Made by a program: the position numbers and the translations under genes. This document shows, piece after piece, positions 1-9,332 of a DNA stretch of 64,000 bases. Numbering within the stretch: position 1 is the first letter of the stretch; the number at the start of each line of letters is the position of its first letter. Origin of the DNA: Fodinibius sediminis (GTDB taxonomy: Bacteria > Bacteroidota > Rhodothermia > Balneolales > Balneolaceae); NCBI RefSeq assembly GCF_900182555.1, contig NZ_FXTH01000003.1:186001-250000 (forward strand), read 5' to 3'. Under the pieces are notes generated by a model, which saw only the letters and a program-made list of their open reading frames with translations, was not told where the DNA came from and ran no database searches.

Positions 1-2102
1 TTGTCTGTTCCTTCAATATTGTTGAGCATATTGGAAATGCGTTGTCCAACGACATTGAGGGTATCCATGTTTTCACCGAATATTTTTATGGCAATATCCG
101 ACTTAACCCCGCTGGTCAACTCATCCACCCGCATGGCAATGGGCTGGGTGATATTGTATGAGAGCCCCGGCTCAGTTTCCAGGTAGGGGCGAATATCATT
201 GATGATATCTGCTTTGCTCATCCCGTCGCGCCACTTTTCAGGTGGATGCAATACGACCCAGACATCGGTCTGGTGCACACCCATCCAGTCGTTGGCCAGG
301 TCAGACCGTCCAGTTTTGGGGACCACTGTTTTTATTTCAGGGATATTCCGGCTGAGCTTGCCGGCCAGCCAGTCTGCATTCTCAACGGATTCTTCCAGGG
401 TCACCGAAGGCATCCGAACCTGCTCAATCAGGATGGATCCCTCATCCAGTTCCGGCAGGAATTCGGTGCCAAGCAAGGGAATGAGGGCTACCGAAAGGCC
501 GAAAATCGTAACGGAAGTCGCAACGATGATCCCTTTTTTGTTCAGGCTTCTTTCTAGAAACCGTTCGTACCGTGGGCGCAGCCAGTTGATAACGTAGTTC
601 TTGCGGATTTTAACGCCATTGCGAAATACGATGGCTGAGAGCGCGGGCACATAAACGAGCGCCAGAATCAGGGAACCCAGGACGGCCGTAGCCACCGTGA
701 TGGCCATGGGACGATAGAGGATGCCCTCCATTCCCGAGAAGGTCATGACAGGCACATAGACCATCAGGATAATGAGAACCCCAAAGAAGATGGGGCGCGC
801 AACTTCGTGGGCCGCTTCGCGAATAATGAGCAGGCGGGATTTTTGAGATCGGTCATTATGTAACTTTTCCACAATGTTCTCGACCATTACCACCGAGCCA
901 TCCACGACCATACCAAAATCTATGGCCCCCAGGCTCATCAGGTTGGCCGCCAATCCCACTTGCTCCATGCCGATAAAGGCAAAAAGCATGGAAAGAGGGA
1001 TGACGGAAGCTACAATGAGAGCCCCGGAAATTTCTCCCAGGAGGAGAAGAAGGACGGCGATGACAAAGAAGCCGCCTTCCACCAGGTTGGTGATGATGGT
1101 ATCGGTGGTGCGATCCACAAGATCCGACTGATCATAAAATTTTTCAATATAGACGCCTTCGGGCAAGCTTTGGTTTACCTCGTCAATCTTGGCATCCATG
1201 TCATTGATGACCTCACGCCCGTTACCTCCTCTTAGCATCATGGCAATACCGGTTACCACTTCGCCCTTTCCATCCTGGGTAACGGCCCCCTGCCGCAGCT
1301 GTCGGCCGATGGAGACTGTGGCAATGTCTTTGACATAGACCGGCCTTCCTTCCAGCTCTTTGACAATGATATCCTCAATATCATTGATATTGCCAATTTG
1401 CCCGAACCCCCGTACAATATATTGTTCGCGATTGTGTTCAAGGTAATTGCCCCCCGAGACGCTATTGTTGTTTTCAATAGCATCGGTCAAATCCTTGAGT
1501 CCAATCCCGAAGTTCATGAGTTGATCCGGGTCAACGGTCACTTCATACTGTTTGACAAAGCCTCCAAAAGAGTTGATTTCAGTGACGCCCTTGACTGTTT
1601 TGAGCTGGGGGGCAATCAGCCAGTCCTGGATGGTCCGCAGTTCAGTAAGGGTATAAGTGTCGCCCCGCACCACATATTGCACAATTTCCCCCAGTGCTGT
1701 GGAGATAGGTCCCAGTTGTGGCGAGGAAACACCCTGGGGAAGCTGCCCGGTGATACCTTGAATACGTTGACTGACCAGCTGCCGGGCAAAATAGATATCT
1801 GTGCCTTCTTCAAATTCAACGGTTACAGCTGACAGGCCAAACTGGGAGATCGAGCGCACTTCTTTAACGTCTGGAAGACCATTCATGGAAGTTTCAATCG
1901 GATAGCTTACCAGCCGTTCAACGTCATATGGCGAATATTGACCGGCCTTGGTGATGACAAGCACTTGAACGGGTGTGACGTCCGGCTGGGAGTTGATGGG
2001 AATATTCGACAGTGCGAAAATACCACCGACCGCCATCAGAAGGGTGAGAGAGAGGGCAACAAATTTCTGTTTGAGACTGAAATCAATTAATCGAGATAAC
2101 AT
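1..2102 (-). CDS. Heavy-metal efflux RND permease, CzcA/CusA type (3' part outside window)
   Basis: Inner-membrane proton-driven pump of a tripartite metal exporter. About 700 of the usual ~1030 residues are visible; the C-terminus runs off the left edge. It starts with ATG at 2102 and the first residues MLSRLIDFSLKQKF lead into TM1 (about residues 10-31), followed by the periplasmic porter domain with the family sequence NIPINSQPDVTPVQV. The metal-RND helix IV signature AIDFGMVVDGSVVMVEN is encoded near 870-923, with the proton-relay aspartates at about residues 395 and 401. The last visible stretch contains KIFGENMDTL, also typical of CzcA. The adaptor and outer-membrane genes lie immediately upstream on the same strand, and a sensor kinase/response regulator pair follows further upstream, so this is a czcCBA or cusCBA operon. 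The metal (Co/Zn/Cd versus Cu/Ag) cannot be decided from what is visible. Confidence 0.93.
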   Translation of the reverse strand, partial: MLSRLIDFSLKQKFVALSLTLLMAVGGIFALSNIPINSQPDVTPVQVLVITKAGQYSPYDVERLVSYPIETSMNGLPDVKEVRSISQFGLSAVTVEFEEGTDIYFARQLVSQRIQGITGQLPQGVSSPQLGPISTALGEIVQYVVRGDTYTLTELRTIQDWLIAPQLKTVKGVTEINSFGGFVKQYEVTVDPDQLMNFGIGLKDLTDAIENNNSVSGGNYLEHNREQYIVRGFGQIGNINDIEDIIVKELEGRPVYVKDIATVSIGRQLRQGAVTQDGKGEVVTGIAMMLRGGNGREVINDMDAKIDEVNQSLPEGVYIEKFYDQSDLVDRTTDTIITNLVEGGFFVIAVLLLLLGEISGALIVASVIPLSMLFAFIGMEQVGLAANLMSLGAIDFGMVVDGSVVMVENIVEKLHNDRSQKSRLLIIREAAHEVARPIFFGVLIILMVYVPVMTFSGMEGILYRPMAITVATAVLGSLILALVYVPALSAIVFRNGVKIRKNYVINWLRPRYERFLERSLNKKGIIVATSVTIFGLSVALIPLLGTEFLPELDEGSILIEQVRMPSVTLEESVENADWLAGKLSRNIPEIKTVVPKTGRSDLANDWMGVHQTDVWVVLHPPEKWRDGMSKADIINDIRPYLETEPGLSYNITQPIAMRVDELTSGVKSDIAIKIFGENMDTLNVVGQRISNMLNNIEGTD

Positions 2103-2120
2103 GTGACGATATTGTGATGG

Positions 2121-3347
2121 TTAATCGGCAAATTGTTCAAACCGTTCCAATGCTTTCAGGCTGAAAACCTGGGTGACAGCTATTTTATCGCCCGGTTGCA
2201 GTCCGGATTCAATGATGGCGTATTCAGCTGTTGCACGCTTGATCCCTACCGGCCGTTTTTCATATTCCAATGGCGATCGTTCTACGAAAACCGTGGCATC
2301 GGATTCATCGAACTGGATGGCTGTCATTGGGATGCTGATTGTTCCCTCCTCGGCGCGGGCCGTATAGGTCATGCGTACATTCTGGCCGATGATGGGCCAT
2401 CCATTTTGGGTTGCCACTATAGAATTCAGGACAATAGATTTATTTGTTTTATCCAGGGCCGGGTTTATTGAGGTGACCGTAGCTTCAATACGGGCGCCTG
2501 ATGATACATCATCCCCGGCTCGCTCTGTAATAATTACACTGTTGCCTCTTTGCAGAAAGGGGGCGTCTGAGGCAGAAACAAACCCGCGGACCAGCACCTC
2601 TTTATTGTCAATAATGCTAAGCATTTCTTCGTATGCATTGACCGATTGCCCCAGTTCAATCATATGTTCATTGATCGTGCCTGTTATCGGAGCATGAATG
2701 GTTAAACGGGATTGAGGCTCTGATGTCTGTGGATCCCACTGCTCAATGGCCCGGTCTGAAATGCCGATGGCATGCAGGCGTGCATGTGATGCATTCTGCT
2801 TGGTCAGGGCCATTTGCAGATCTGCCTGGGCTCTCTGAAGCGTGCGTTCGGGACTAATTCGTTCTTCTGTTAATACTTTCAGGCGTTCCACCTGCTGCTG
2901 TTGGTAGGTGACTTCTGCGGTCACTTCAAGATAGTCAGCTACAAGGTTGGCAAATTCCAGGCTTTCAAGTTCAACGAGGGGCGCCCCTTTAGTAATTTGT
3001 TCCCCTTCGTGGGCATAAATAGTAGCGACCCGCCCGTTGATTGGGGCACTTACCAGCGACATGTGCTGGGGCGCGGCAAATACCTGACCGGGCGACTGAA
3101 TGGTAAAGGAAACCTGCTGTGGTTCAATGGTCAGCGTCTGGATATTTAAGTCCCGGGCCTGCTGTTCTGAAAGGTGAACCGTCTTGGTGGCGGTTGAGGC
3201 GGTGACGGAAGGCGGGGTTCCGGGATCAACGGCAGCGTCGCCGTCCACGGAGTCTCCTCCGCAGCTCGAGAGTAAAAGGCCTGTCATCAGAAGAAGCAGG
3301 TTCCATCTTGCGGCAGGTCTCAAAATATAGGTTGAAAGAAGCGTCAT
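2121..3347 (-). CDS. RND efflux periplasmic adaptor lipoprotein (CzcB/CusB type)
   Basis: Membrane-fusion protein linking the RND pump to the outer-membrane channel. The frame is open to 3410, but the ATG at 3347 is preferred: it avoids a 44-base overlap with the outer-membrane gene, has AGGA a few bases upstream, and starts directly at a lipoprotein signal ending LLLSSCGG. From this start the protein has 408 residues. A Thr/Ala/Pro linker leads to a barrel-sandwich hybrid half (PINGRVATIYAHEGEQI), a coiled-coil hairpin rich in Gln/Arg/Ala (YQQQQVERLKVLTEERISPE), the second lipoyl half (IHAPITGTINEHMIELGQSV), then beta-barrel and membrane-proximal domains. It sits 18 bases upstream of the permease gene, so the two are co-transcribed. 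No His-rich metal-binding extension is seen. Confidence 0.9.
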   Translation of the reverse strand: MTLLSTYILRPAARWNLLLLMTGLLLSSCGGDSVDGDAAVDPGTPPSVTASTATKTVHLSEQQARDLNIQTLTIEPQQVSFTIQSPGQVFAAPQHMSLVSAPINGRVATIYAHEGEQITKGAPLVELESLEFANLVADYLEVTAEVTYQQQQVERLKVLTEERISPERTLQRAQADLQMALTKQNASHARLHAIGISDRAIEQWDPQTSEPQSRLTIHAPITGTINEHMIELGQSVNAYEEMLSIIDNKEVLVRGFVSASDAPFLQRGNSVIITERAGDDVSSGARIEATVTSINPALDKTNKSIVLNSIVATQNGWPIIGQNVRMTYTARAEEGTISIPMTAIQFDESDATVFVERSPLEYEKRPVGIKRATAEYAIIESGLQPGDKIAVTQVFSLKALERFEQFAD

Positions 3348-3366
3348 AATAGAATCCTGTAATTTG

Positions 3367-4605
3367 TTATTTGAAGATGATATCGGTTTGAAGGTATTGT
3401 TCCAGCTCAATGACCTTCAGATAATAGTCTCTGAGTGTTTGGTAATAGGCTTCCTGGGTTCTCAGGTAGGTGCGCTGGGCCTCCAACAGGGTTAAAAGAT
3501 CAAGTTCTCCATACCGGTAGCCTTTCTGGGTCAAGCGCACCAGTTCAATGGATCTTGACTGGATGGATTTACGAAAACGATCAATATTGGCCCGGGTTGT
3601 CTGATAGCCGTGCCAGGTTTGTTCAGCCCTTTTTTTAAGCGATAGCTGAAGCTGGTCGAATTTCCAGTCGGTCTCCCTTTTGCGGGCATGCGCCTGTTTG
3701 ACCCTGGGACTCTTGTTGGCTCCGAACCAAAGTGGAAGGCTGATGCCAAACTGAAACCCATAAAATTCATAATCACCACCGAAATCCTGCCGGTAATAGC
3801 TGACACTCAGGTCGGGCAAATAACTTGTTTTGGCTGCTTTTACCTGCAGGGACATTGCCAGCTGGGCCTGGCTGACTTGTCGCAGCTCGGGATGATGATT
3901 CAGCTGTTGGAGCACCTCATTCTGGTTAATATCGACCTCGATATAGTGCAGCGTATCAGGAAAGCTGATGTCATAGGTTTGATCTTCCGGATCCAGGCCA
4001 ATGGTTTCAAACAGATCGTATCGGGCATTCATGATCTGGTTTTGGGCTGTTTCAAGGTTGTTTTGGGCCTCAGATAGCTGCAGGTTGGCCTGCATGGCAT
4101 CAATTTCGGAGGCTTCGCCCAGGTCAGAGCGGGTTCGGGCGGCACTACTCAGTTGCTCAAACAGTGTCATCTGCTCTCTGGCCAGGTGACTGTTTTCAAT
4201 AGCATAGGCAAGCCTGGTGTAGGCTGATTTTACATCGGCCTTCAGCTGGAGTTTTCGTGCCTGCAGCTGATATTCAAGCCCGGCGGTCAGCTTCTTTTCA
4301 TTTTGATAGCGATAGTAACTGCTAAGCGGGAATTCAATTTTCTGGGAGATCGACCAGCGCTGCTCCCCGAATGTTCCTTTGCCGATACCCTCTTTCACGT
4401 ACGAAAGCTCGGGATCCTGAAGCCCAATGCTCAGTATTTGCTGCTGTTGCTGGGCTCTGATTCTATTTGTTAGCTGGTTGATTTCAGGATTATGTTCGTA
4501 GGCAATCTGGAGCGCCTTACGAACATCAATTGTGGTAAGATCCGTGGTGTCGGCAGGGATAATTTGTCCCCAGAAAACCAACGTCAGAATAAAGGAATAT
4601 AGCAT
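3367..4605 (-). CDS. Outer-membrane efflux channel, TolC/CzcC family
   Basis: Outer-membrane component of the metal exporter. The 412-residue protein begins with a short signal peptide (MLYSFILTLVFWGQIIPA) and then has the two tandem long-helix repeats of the OEP family: ALQIAYEHNPEINQLTNRI at the start of the first half and VLQQLNHHPELRQVSQAQLA at the start of the second. Each repeat ends in amphipathic helices rich in Gln, Ala and Leu; the C-terminal part RGYRYGELDLLTLLEAQRTY-like segment (GYRYGELDLLTLLEAQ) is diagnostic of the family. It is the first gene of the czcCBA-type operon; the next ORF upstream (the kinase) is 88 bases away on the same strand. The order C-B-A is usual for CzcCBA operons. 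Confidence 0.9.
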   Translation of the reverse strand: MLYSFILTLVFWGQIIPADTTDLTTIDVRKALQIAYEHNPEINQLTNRIRAQQQQQILSIGLQDPELSYVKEGIGKGTFGEQRWSISQKIEFPLSSYYRYQNEKKLTAGLEYQLQARKLQLKADVKSAYTRLAYAIENSHLAREQMTLFEQLSSAARTRSDLGEASEIDAMQANLQLSEAQNNLETAQNQIMNARYDLFETIGLDPEDQTYDISFPDTLHYIEVDINQNEVLQQLNHHPELRQVSQAQLAMSLQVKAAKTSYLPDLSVSYYRQDFGGDYEFYGFQFGISLPLWFGANKSPRVKQAHARKRETDWKFDQLQLSLKKRAEQTWHGYQTTRANIDRFRKSIQSRSIELVRLTQKGYRYGELDLLTLLEAQRTYLRTQEAYYQTLRDYYLKVIELEQYLQTDIIFK

Positions 4606-4693
4606 CTCTTAACCTTTTAGCTGTTAAACGCAACGATATGTCTTTTGCACTAACTGCTAAAAGCTACAAATCAAATCTGTAGAGAATATGGAT

Positions 4694-6013
4694 TTAGAAA
4701 TGGATGCTTACTTCTGCTCCCTTTTCAGGGTGGTTGCTGGCCCGGCAGTCAAAGTGGTGCATTTGGCAGATGCTTTGTACGATGGAGAGTCCAAGCCCGG
4801 GACTGTTGTTATTGAAGCCGGCAGCGTCGGGCGGTGGTTTTTTAAATCGATCGAACGCCGCGTCAATGAATTCCGGAGGAAAGCCCGGGCCTTCATCAAG
4901 CACCGAAAAGCAGGGTTTTTCAGTATCGCGGCGAGTGCTAATGGTGATGGTTGCGCCTTCGGGACTAAATTTTATGGCATTCTGTATGATGTTATAGACG
5001 GCCGCATGAAGAAGTTCGCTATTACCTTTCACGACGACGGGAGCGGCAAAAGAAGTAGTGATGTTAAGATTTTTCATCCGAATGAAATCATCGAGCTCTT
5101 CCAGGACCGCTTCAGTAACTTTTGGAATGTCGACCCTTTCTCCGAGCTCAAACTGTTTGTTTTCAATCCGGCTTATAAGCAACAGCGCGTTACTCAAGCG
5201 GCTCAAGCGCACCGCCGTATGCTGGATTTGACCGACTGATTCGATGGTTGATCGATCAAGCAGCTCCGGGATTGAGAGGATTTTTTCCGCCTTCTGGCGA
5301 ATAATGGAAAGAGGCGTGAGCAGTTCGTGAGAAGCATTCTGGATAAATTGTTTTTGGTCCTCAAAAGAAGACCGGATATGCTGCATCATGGTGTTGAGTG
5401 CCCGGTTGAGGACGTTGATTTCGTATGTTGTCGTCTCCGGGAATGATTCATCAAGATCCGAGGGGTCAGCTATTTTTTCAAGCGAAGCCACAGTGTTGTA
5501 GAAGGGCGTTAGAATGCGGTCTAATACAAGTTGGTTCAGTATATACAGCAGCAGGATCCAGATGGCCAATCCGGCCAGGATGCTTATTAAAATGGTTCTG
5601 CTGATATGGGTCCATGCTGCCACCTCCTCGTATATTTTTAGTGTATAGTAGCGGTCATTTACACTGATGGTTGTGGTGAGCTGGCGATAAGCGTTCGTCT
5701 CAAGCTCTTCTGCGGGATTTCGCAGCGTGTCAATGGTGGAAAATTCATTACTATTGAGTGGCGTCGACCCATCGTATTTCGTAATCTCGATCCATTCATA
5801 AGATCCAAGCGTTCCCAGTTGGTTCATCATTTCAAGAGAGGAGGTATCTTCCTGAACCTGGTCGATTAAATCCACTTTATGTTGCAGCAGGTGATTATCC
5901 AGTTCGTCATAGACCGTTGAATTCACCAGGTAGTAGATACCAATGCTGGTGAAGGAAAAAACCACCAGCGTCAGGATGACATTGCTTAGCAGTATCTTGT
6001 TATTCAGTTTCAT
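4694..6013 (-). CDS. Sensor histidine kinase, CusS/CzcS-like
   Basis: Membrane kinase that probably senses periplasmic metal and phosphorylates the adjacent response regulator. The 439 residues contain TM1 (about 8-31), a periplasmic domain of about 110 residues, TM2 (about 140-162), a HAMP linker, the dimerisation helix with the phospho-accepting histidine in ASHELLTPLSI, and a catalytic ATPase domain with an N-box (NIIQNAIKFSPEG), a G1 box (VLDEGPGFPP) and a G2 box (GLGLSIVQSI). The gene overlaps the 3' end of the response-regulator gene by 14 bases, showing translational coupling. The metal-efflux operon lies downstream on the same strand, which is why a metal ligand is inferred; the periplasmic domain itself has no obvious Cys/His metal motif. 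Confidence 0.9.
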   Translation of the reverse strand: MKLNNKILLSNVILTLVVFSFTSIGIYYLVNSTVYDELDNHLLQHKVDLIDQVQEDTSSLEMMNQLGTLGSYEWIEITKYDGSTPLNSNEFSTIDTLRNPAEELETNAYRQLTTTISVNDRYYTLKIYEEVAAWTHISRTILISILAGLAIWILLLYILNQLVLDRILTPFYNTVASLEKIADPSDLDESFPETTTYEINVLNRALNTMMQHIRSSFEDQKQFIQNASHELLTPLSIIRQKAEKILSIPELLDRSTIESVGQIQHTAVRLSRLSNALLLISRIENKQFELGERVDIPKVTEAVLEELDDFIRMKNLNITTSFAAPVVVKGNSELLHAAVYNIIQNAIKFSPEGATITISTRRDTEKPCFSVLDEGPGFPPEFIDAAFDRFKKPPPDAAGFNNNSPGLGLSIVQSICQMHHFDCRASNHPEKGAEVSIHF

Positions 6014-6686
6014 CGGGAACGAGTTTATAACCTACGCCATATACCGTTTCAATGAGGTTGTCGGCGCCCGCCTGTGAGAGTTTTTTCCGGATATTTTTCA
6101 TATGAGAAGTAATGAAATCGAGCGAAAACCGGTCATCAATACGATTGCCCCAAATATGTTCGGCCAGGGCGATACGCGTAATTGTTTTATTTTTGTTGAG
6201 CAGCAGGTAACGAAGCATCTTGTACTCGGTTTCAGTGACATCAATGGATTCATCCCTGATGGTAACCTCCATGTGATCCAGATTAACCGAGAGTGGTCCG
6301 CCTGAAACCTTGTTGTCATTTATTTTAAATTTTCGTCGCAGAACCGCATGAATCCGGGCACGCAGCTCGGCAATCGGAAAAGGCTTTGCCAGGTAATCGT
6401 CGCTTCCGAGCTCCAGGCCCCTGACTTTATCCTCGGTTTCTCCCCGGGCTGTTATTATGATAACAGCCGTATCCGGATGATGTTTTTTGACCAGCTTTAA
6501 CAGGTTGGTGCCGTCACCATCCGGAAGTCCCAGGTCAAGAAGGATAAGATCATATTCTTCGGCGGCAATGAGGTCAGTAGCCTTTTGCAACCGGCTGGCG
6601 CTGTCAACGTAGAACTGTTCCTCGAGCAGGCACTGTTCCAGGTCCTCAATCAGCAGGGGTTCGTCTTCAACGATAAGGGCACGCAT
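6000..6686 (-). CDS. Response regulator, OmpR/PhoB family (CusR-like)
   Basis: Cytoplasmic two-component DNA-binding regulator of 228 residues. The receiver domain (about 1-120) has the acidic pocket VEDEPLL, the phospho-acceptor aspartate in LILLDLGLPDGDG, the conserved Thr/Ser segment AVIIITARG and the Lys in DDYLAKPF. A winged-helix output domain follows (about 135-225), with the typical LTETEYKML-like element (VTETEYKMLRYLLLNK) and the C-terminal VYGVGYKL hairpin. It is the promoter-proximal gene of the pair with the kinase and presumably activates the efflux operon downstream. It ends only 11 bases from the thioesterase gene that precedes it on the same strand. Confidence 0.92.
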   Translation of the reverse strand: MRALIVEDEPLLIEDLEQCLLEEQFYVDSASRLQKATDLIAAEEYDLILLDLGLPDGDGTNLLKLVKKHHPDTAVIIITARGETEDKVRGLELGSDDYLAKPFPIAELRARIHAVLRRKFKINDNKVSGGPLSVNLDHMEVTIRDESIDVTETEYKMLRYLLLNKNKTITRIALAEHIWGNRIDDRFSLDFITSHMKNIRKKLSQAGADNLIETVYGVGYKLVPDETE

Positions 6687-6697
6687 AAGAGGGAGCG

Positions 6698-7735
6698 TTA
6701 TGGTTTTAGTTCAAGATGATCTTGCCGCCGGCGACGCGCCTTCAGGTATCGCTCATCCTCGGCATAAGTGGTTGGGTAAACCCTGGGCACGGGTTGGGGT
6801 TGCATTTCGTCGTCGACATTTACAAACGTAAAAACGCAGGTATTGGAGAGTGCCTTGGTGATTTTGTCGAGACTGGTCCGCTCAATGTTGATCTCAATGC
6901 TTACGGAGGTGTCGCCGGTGTACACAATGCGGCTGGTAAAATCCAGCTTGTCGCCAATTCGGATGGGTTGAAGAAAGTTAATGCGATTTACCCGCACAAA
7001 AACAGGCCGGTGGGATACGATTTCTTCAGCATGCATCAGTGCCAGCTCAAATGCCCGACGGATGACATAGCCCCCGAAAATTTTCTTGGGGACATTTTCC
7101 TGGTCCGGGTACATCCGCTCCATACTGTTACGGATCAGATCACCGGCCAGCAGGCCCTTGAAATTCTCCTGCTCCTGGGCCTTGTGCAGCTCGCGCAGAT
7201 GGTGGAATTCTTCCTTACTGGGCGGCTCCTCCAGCGCATCAATCTGCTCGCGGTAGGCTTTTCGTCGTTCGATAGCCGCCTGGTAGCGCTCTTTCTCGAT
7301 ATCGCTTTGATATTCAAGCGGTGGGATGGGCAGGCTCTGGGCGTCCTCCCCCTTGCCCAGCCGGGCCACCATGGTAAAATAACAGGCTGCCAGTGAGTGT
7401 TTGGCTTTCTTGTCTTGGTCTACCCGGATTCCCACTTCCATGGAGGTGCGCCCCACATAGTTGATACGGGCCCGAAGGTAGACATCCTTGTTGATGTCGC
7501 CTGGTACGTGCAGGGCGATGTCATCCACTGCGGCGGTTACGACCCGCCCCCGGGGTTCAAACTGGTGTACGTAATCCAGCGCGATATCCTCAGCAAGCTT
7601 GTCCAGTTCTTCCAGAAGCCGCCCCCATCGCATATTGCCGGGGATATCTTTGTCAATAATCATAAAGCGGCGGCGCAGGCTGGCGTCGGTACTGAAGGGA
7701 AGCGTGCGCTCAATGGAAGTGTCAAGAGGCCTCAT
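6698..7735 (-). CDS. Acyl-CoA thioesterase with two hot-dog domains
   Basis: Hydrolyses acyl-CoA to free acid and CoA. The 345-residue protein has two repeated hot-dog folds. The first covers about residues 40-150 (GNMRWGRLLEELDKLAEDIAL, then VYLRARINYVGRTSMEVGIRV). The second covers about 215-330 (KIFGGYVIRRAFELALMHAE, then FLQPIRIGDKLDFTSRIVYT and SVSIEINIERT), giving the BACH-like double architecture. The middle has a charged linker rich in Arg and Glu. The gene precedes the two-component regulator on the same strand with an 11-base gap, but no functional tie to metal efflux is apparent. A start at the internal Met at residue 25 is possible. Confidence 0.82.
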   Translation of the reverse strand: MRPLDTSIERTLPFSTDASLRRRFMIIDKDIPGNMRWGRLLEELDKLAEDIALDYVHQFEPRGRVVTAAVDDIALHVPGDINKDVYLRARINYVGRTSMEVGIRVDQDKKAKHSLAACYFTMVARLGKGEDAQSLPIPPLEYQSDIEKERYQAAIERRKAYREQIDALEEPPSKEEFHHLRELHKAQEQENFKGLLAGDLIRNSMERMYPDQENVPKKIFGGYVIRRAFELALMHAEEIVSHRPVFVRVNRINFLQPIRIGDKLDFTSRIVYTGDTSVSIEINIERTSLDKITKALSNTCVFTFVNVDDEMQPQPVPRVYPTTYAEDERYLKARRRRQDHLELKP

Positions 7736-7869
7736 GGCAGTGTGGTAGGTTGAATGTGTGTAGCTACAGTTATATTCTGAAAAATTAACATGGAAGTAAA
7801 GTGCGCCACCTGCACAGCTTAACGATAATTCGCCCCCGTATATTCTGAAAGATGAAAGTTTTTTGGCGA

Positions 7870-7921
7870 AGGGAAAAAATAATAAAAGAAAGGGATGGCC
7901 TGTCCGTCAGACCATCCCTTT
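7870..7921 (-). terminator. Rho-independent terminator after the first azurin-like gene
   Basis: A perfect 10-base inverted repeat, AAAGGGATGG at 7889-7898 and CCATCCCTTT at 7912-7921, with a 13-base loop. Read on the minus strand the stem is followed by a T-rich tract (CTTTCTTTTATTATTTTTT) down to 7870. It lies 35 bases after the stop codon of the azurin-like gene and closes the nirK1 transcription unit. Confidence 0.8.
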
Positions 7922-7956
7922 GGGTTTGCGCTCAGTAAAGAAGTATCGCAAACACC

Positions 7957-8439
7957 TTACTCAACATTCAGCACACCCTTCATGCCGGAGGCATAATGCC
8001 CGGGGAAGGAGCAGATGTATTCGTAGGTCCCCGGCTCTTCCGGGGCCGTGAAGGTAACTTCAACCGTTTCTCCACCGCCGGCGAGGTCAGTGGCGGCTAT
8101 GATTTGATCTTCAAAGCCGTCAGCAATATACTGGTTGTCGCGCGCTTTGGCAGAAGCACTGACAAATTTTTGAATATCCGTTTCATCATCCAGCACCACG
8201 ACGTTGTGTGCCATGGCCATTTTGGGAAGATTGCTTTCGGTAGTGAGAACAATGCGGATTTCTTCGCCCGGGGCCGCATCAATAGAGGTTACATCAAATT
8301 TCATGTGGTCTGAACCAACAATTTCTATGGTTCTGGGTTCCGAGCTGTTGTTGACTGGTCCAAAAGCCGCTCCGAAAAGCAGAAGGACCGCAATTACAGG
8401 TAATAAACCTTTATTGATCATGGTTGTAATAGGCATCAT
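7957..8439 (-). CDS. Azurin/plastocyanin-type blue copper protein (copy 1)
   Basis: Small periplasmic electron carrier, the probable donor to the nitrite reductase upstream. The frame is open to 8505, but an ATG at 8439 (or 8436 or 8421) starts a normal signal peptide (INKGLLPVIAVLLLFGAAFG). The mature part has the azurin fold with copper ligands: His in MAMAHNVVVL, and Cys, His and Met in YICSFPGHYASGMKG near the C-terminus. The His-to-Met spacing is four residues, one more than in classical azurin. The gene lies 228 bases downstream of the SCO gene on the same strand and ends in a strong terminator. Two paralogs occur in the window (28281-28751 and 36477-37049). Confidence 0.85.
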   Translation of the reverse strand: MMPITTMINKGLLPVIAVLLLFGAAFGPVNNSSEPRTIEIVGSDHMKFDVTSIDAAPGEEIRIVLTTESNLPKMAMAHNVVVLDDETDIQKFVSASAKARDNQYIADGFEDQIIAATDLAGGGETVEVTFTAPEEPGTYEYICSFPGHYASGMKGVLNVE

Positions 8440-8666
8440 AGCGTTTTTTGAAATTAGTATTATGAATATGATTATGTAGCTGAATGAGAAAAACCGTCCA
8501 TGCAAAATCAGTATGTTACTGTTTTATCTTGTCAGCAGCAGGGTGTTGCGGCCGATGGCATGAAGACAGTTAACAACGGAATCGGCCAATTTATTATATT
8601 TTTTCAGGAATACATAACCACGATTGGCTGATTGCGGGAGGAAGGAAAGGCAAAAAGTACAGGGTA

Positions 8667-9320
8667 TTAATTGGAAGTATGTTGCTCGATGGCTGCTATA
8701 ACAGCCGATTGCTGGTCTTCCAGTTTCTTGCGCTGGTGGATGATCTCCCCTTCTTTGTTTAACACCGAAATCATGTTGGAATGGGTAAAATCGGTATCGC
8801 TGATGCGCTTATAACGGACGCCGAGGAGGGCAGCCAGTTCCAGGATATCTCCCCGGGCTCCATTCAGCAGGGTCCACTGTGTTTCGGAAAGGTTGTTGTC
8901 GTCGGCAAAACGGCTGAGCCGCTTTGGAGTATCGCGCTGAGGGTCAATGGATACAAGCACGAAGTTTGTTTCACCGAGCGCTTTCCTGGATAGTCCATCC
9001 CGTATGCGCTTCATATCGGCCAGGATGCGGGGACAGGCATGTTCACAGTGGGTATAAACCATGGCTACGACCTGGATCTTCCCTCTCAGTTCCGCCAGGT
9101 TGAGTGTTTTCCCATCCCTGTTTTTCCAGGTGCTGGTTACATTGTAAATTGATTCATCGGTTGGCTTGGTCGCATCCATAGTCATTTTTTGATGGGAGCT
9201 GTGATCCTCCGTCATCTGTGTTTGGCTGGAAGGCTGCCGGCTTCCACGGTCGCCTCCACTGCAACCGATGAGGAAAAGAGCGTTTGTTAGAAGAAAGGCG
9301 ACAAGGCTATGGAATTTCAT
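8667..9320 (-). CDS. SCO1/SenC/PrrC-family copper chaperone lipoprotein
   Basis: Thioredoxin-fold protein that delivers copper to periplasmic copper centres. The 217 residues begin with a lipoprotein signal ending NALFLIGCSGG. The copper/redox motif CxxxC is in VYTHCEHACPRILADM and the conserved C-terminal histidine is in DTDFTHSNMISVL. The fold continues with LVSIDPQRDTPKRL, a SCO signature. It lies 12 bases after the SUMF1-fold gene and downstream of nirK, so its likely target is the copper nitrite reductase or the azurin rather than CuA of an oxidase; this assignment is an inference from context. Confidence 0.88.
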   Translation of the reverse strand: MKFHSLVAFLLTNALFLIGCSGGDRGSRQPSSQTQMTEDHSSHQKMTMDATKPTDESIYNVTSTWKNRDGKTLNLAELRGKIQVVAMVYTHCEHACPRILADMKRIRDGLSRKALGETNFVLVSIDPQRDTPKRLSRFADDNNLSETQWTLLNGARGDILELAALLGVRYKRISDTDFTHSNMISVLNKEGEIIHQRKKLEDQQSAVIAAIEQHTSN

Positions 9321-9332
9321 AACAGTAATGTT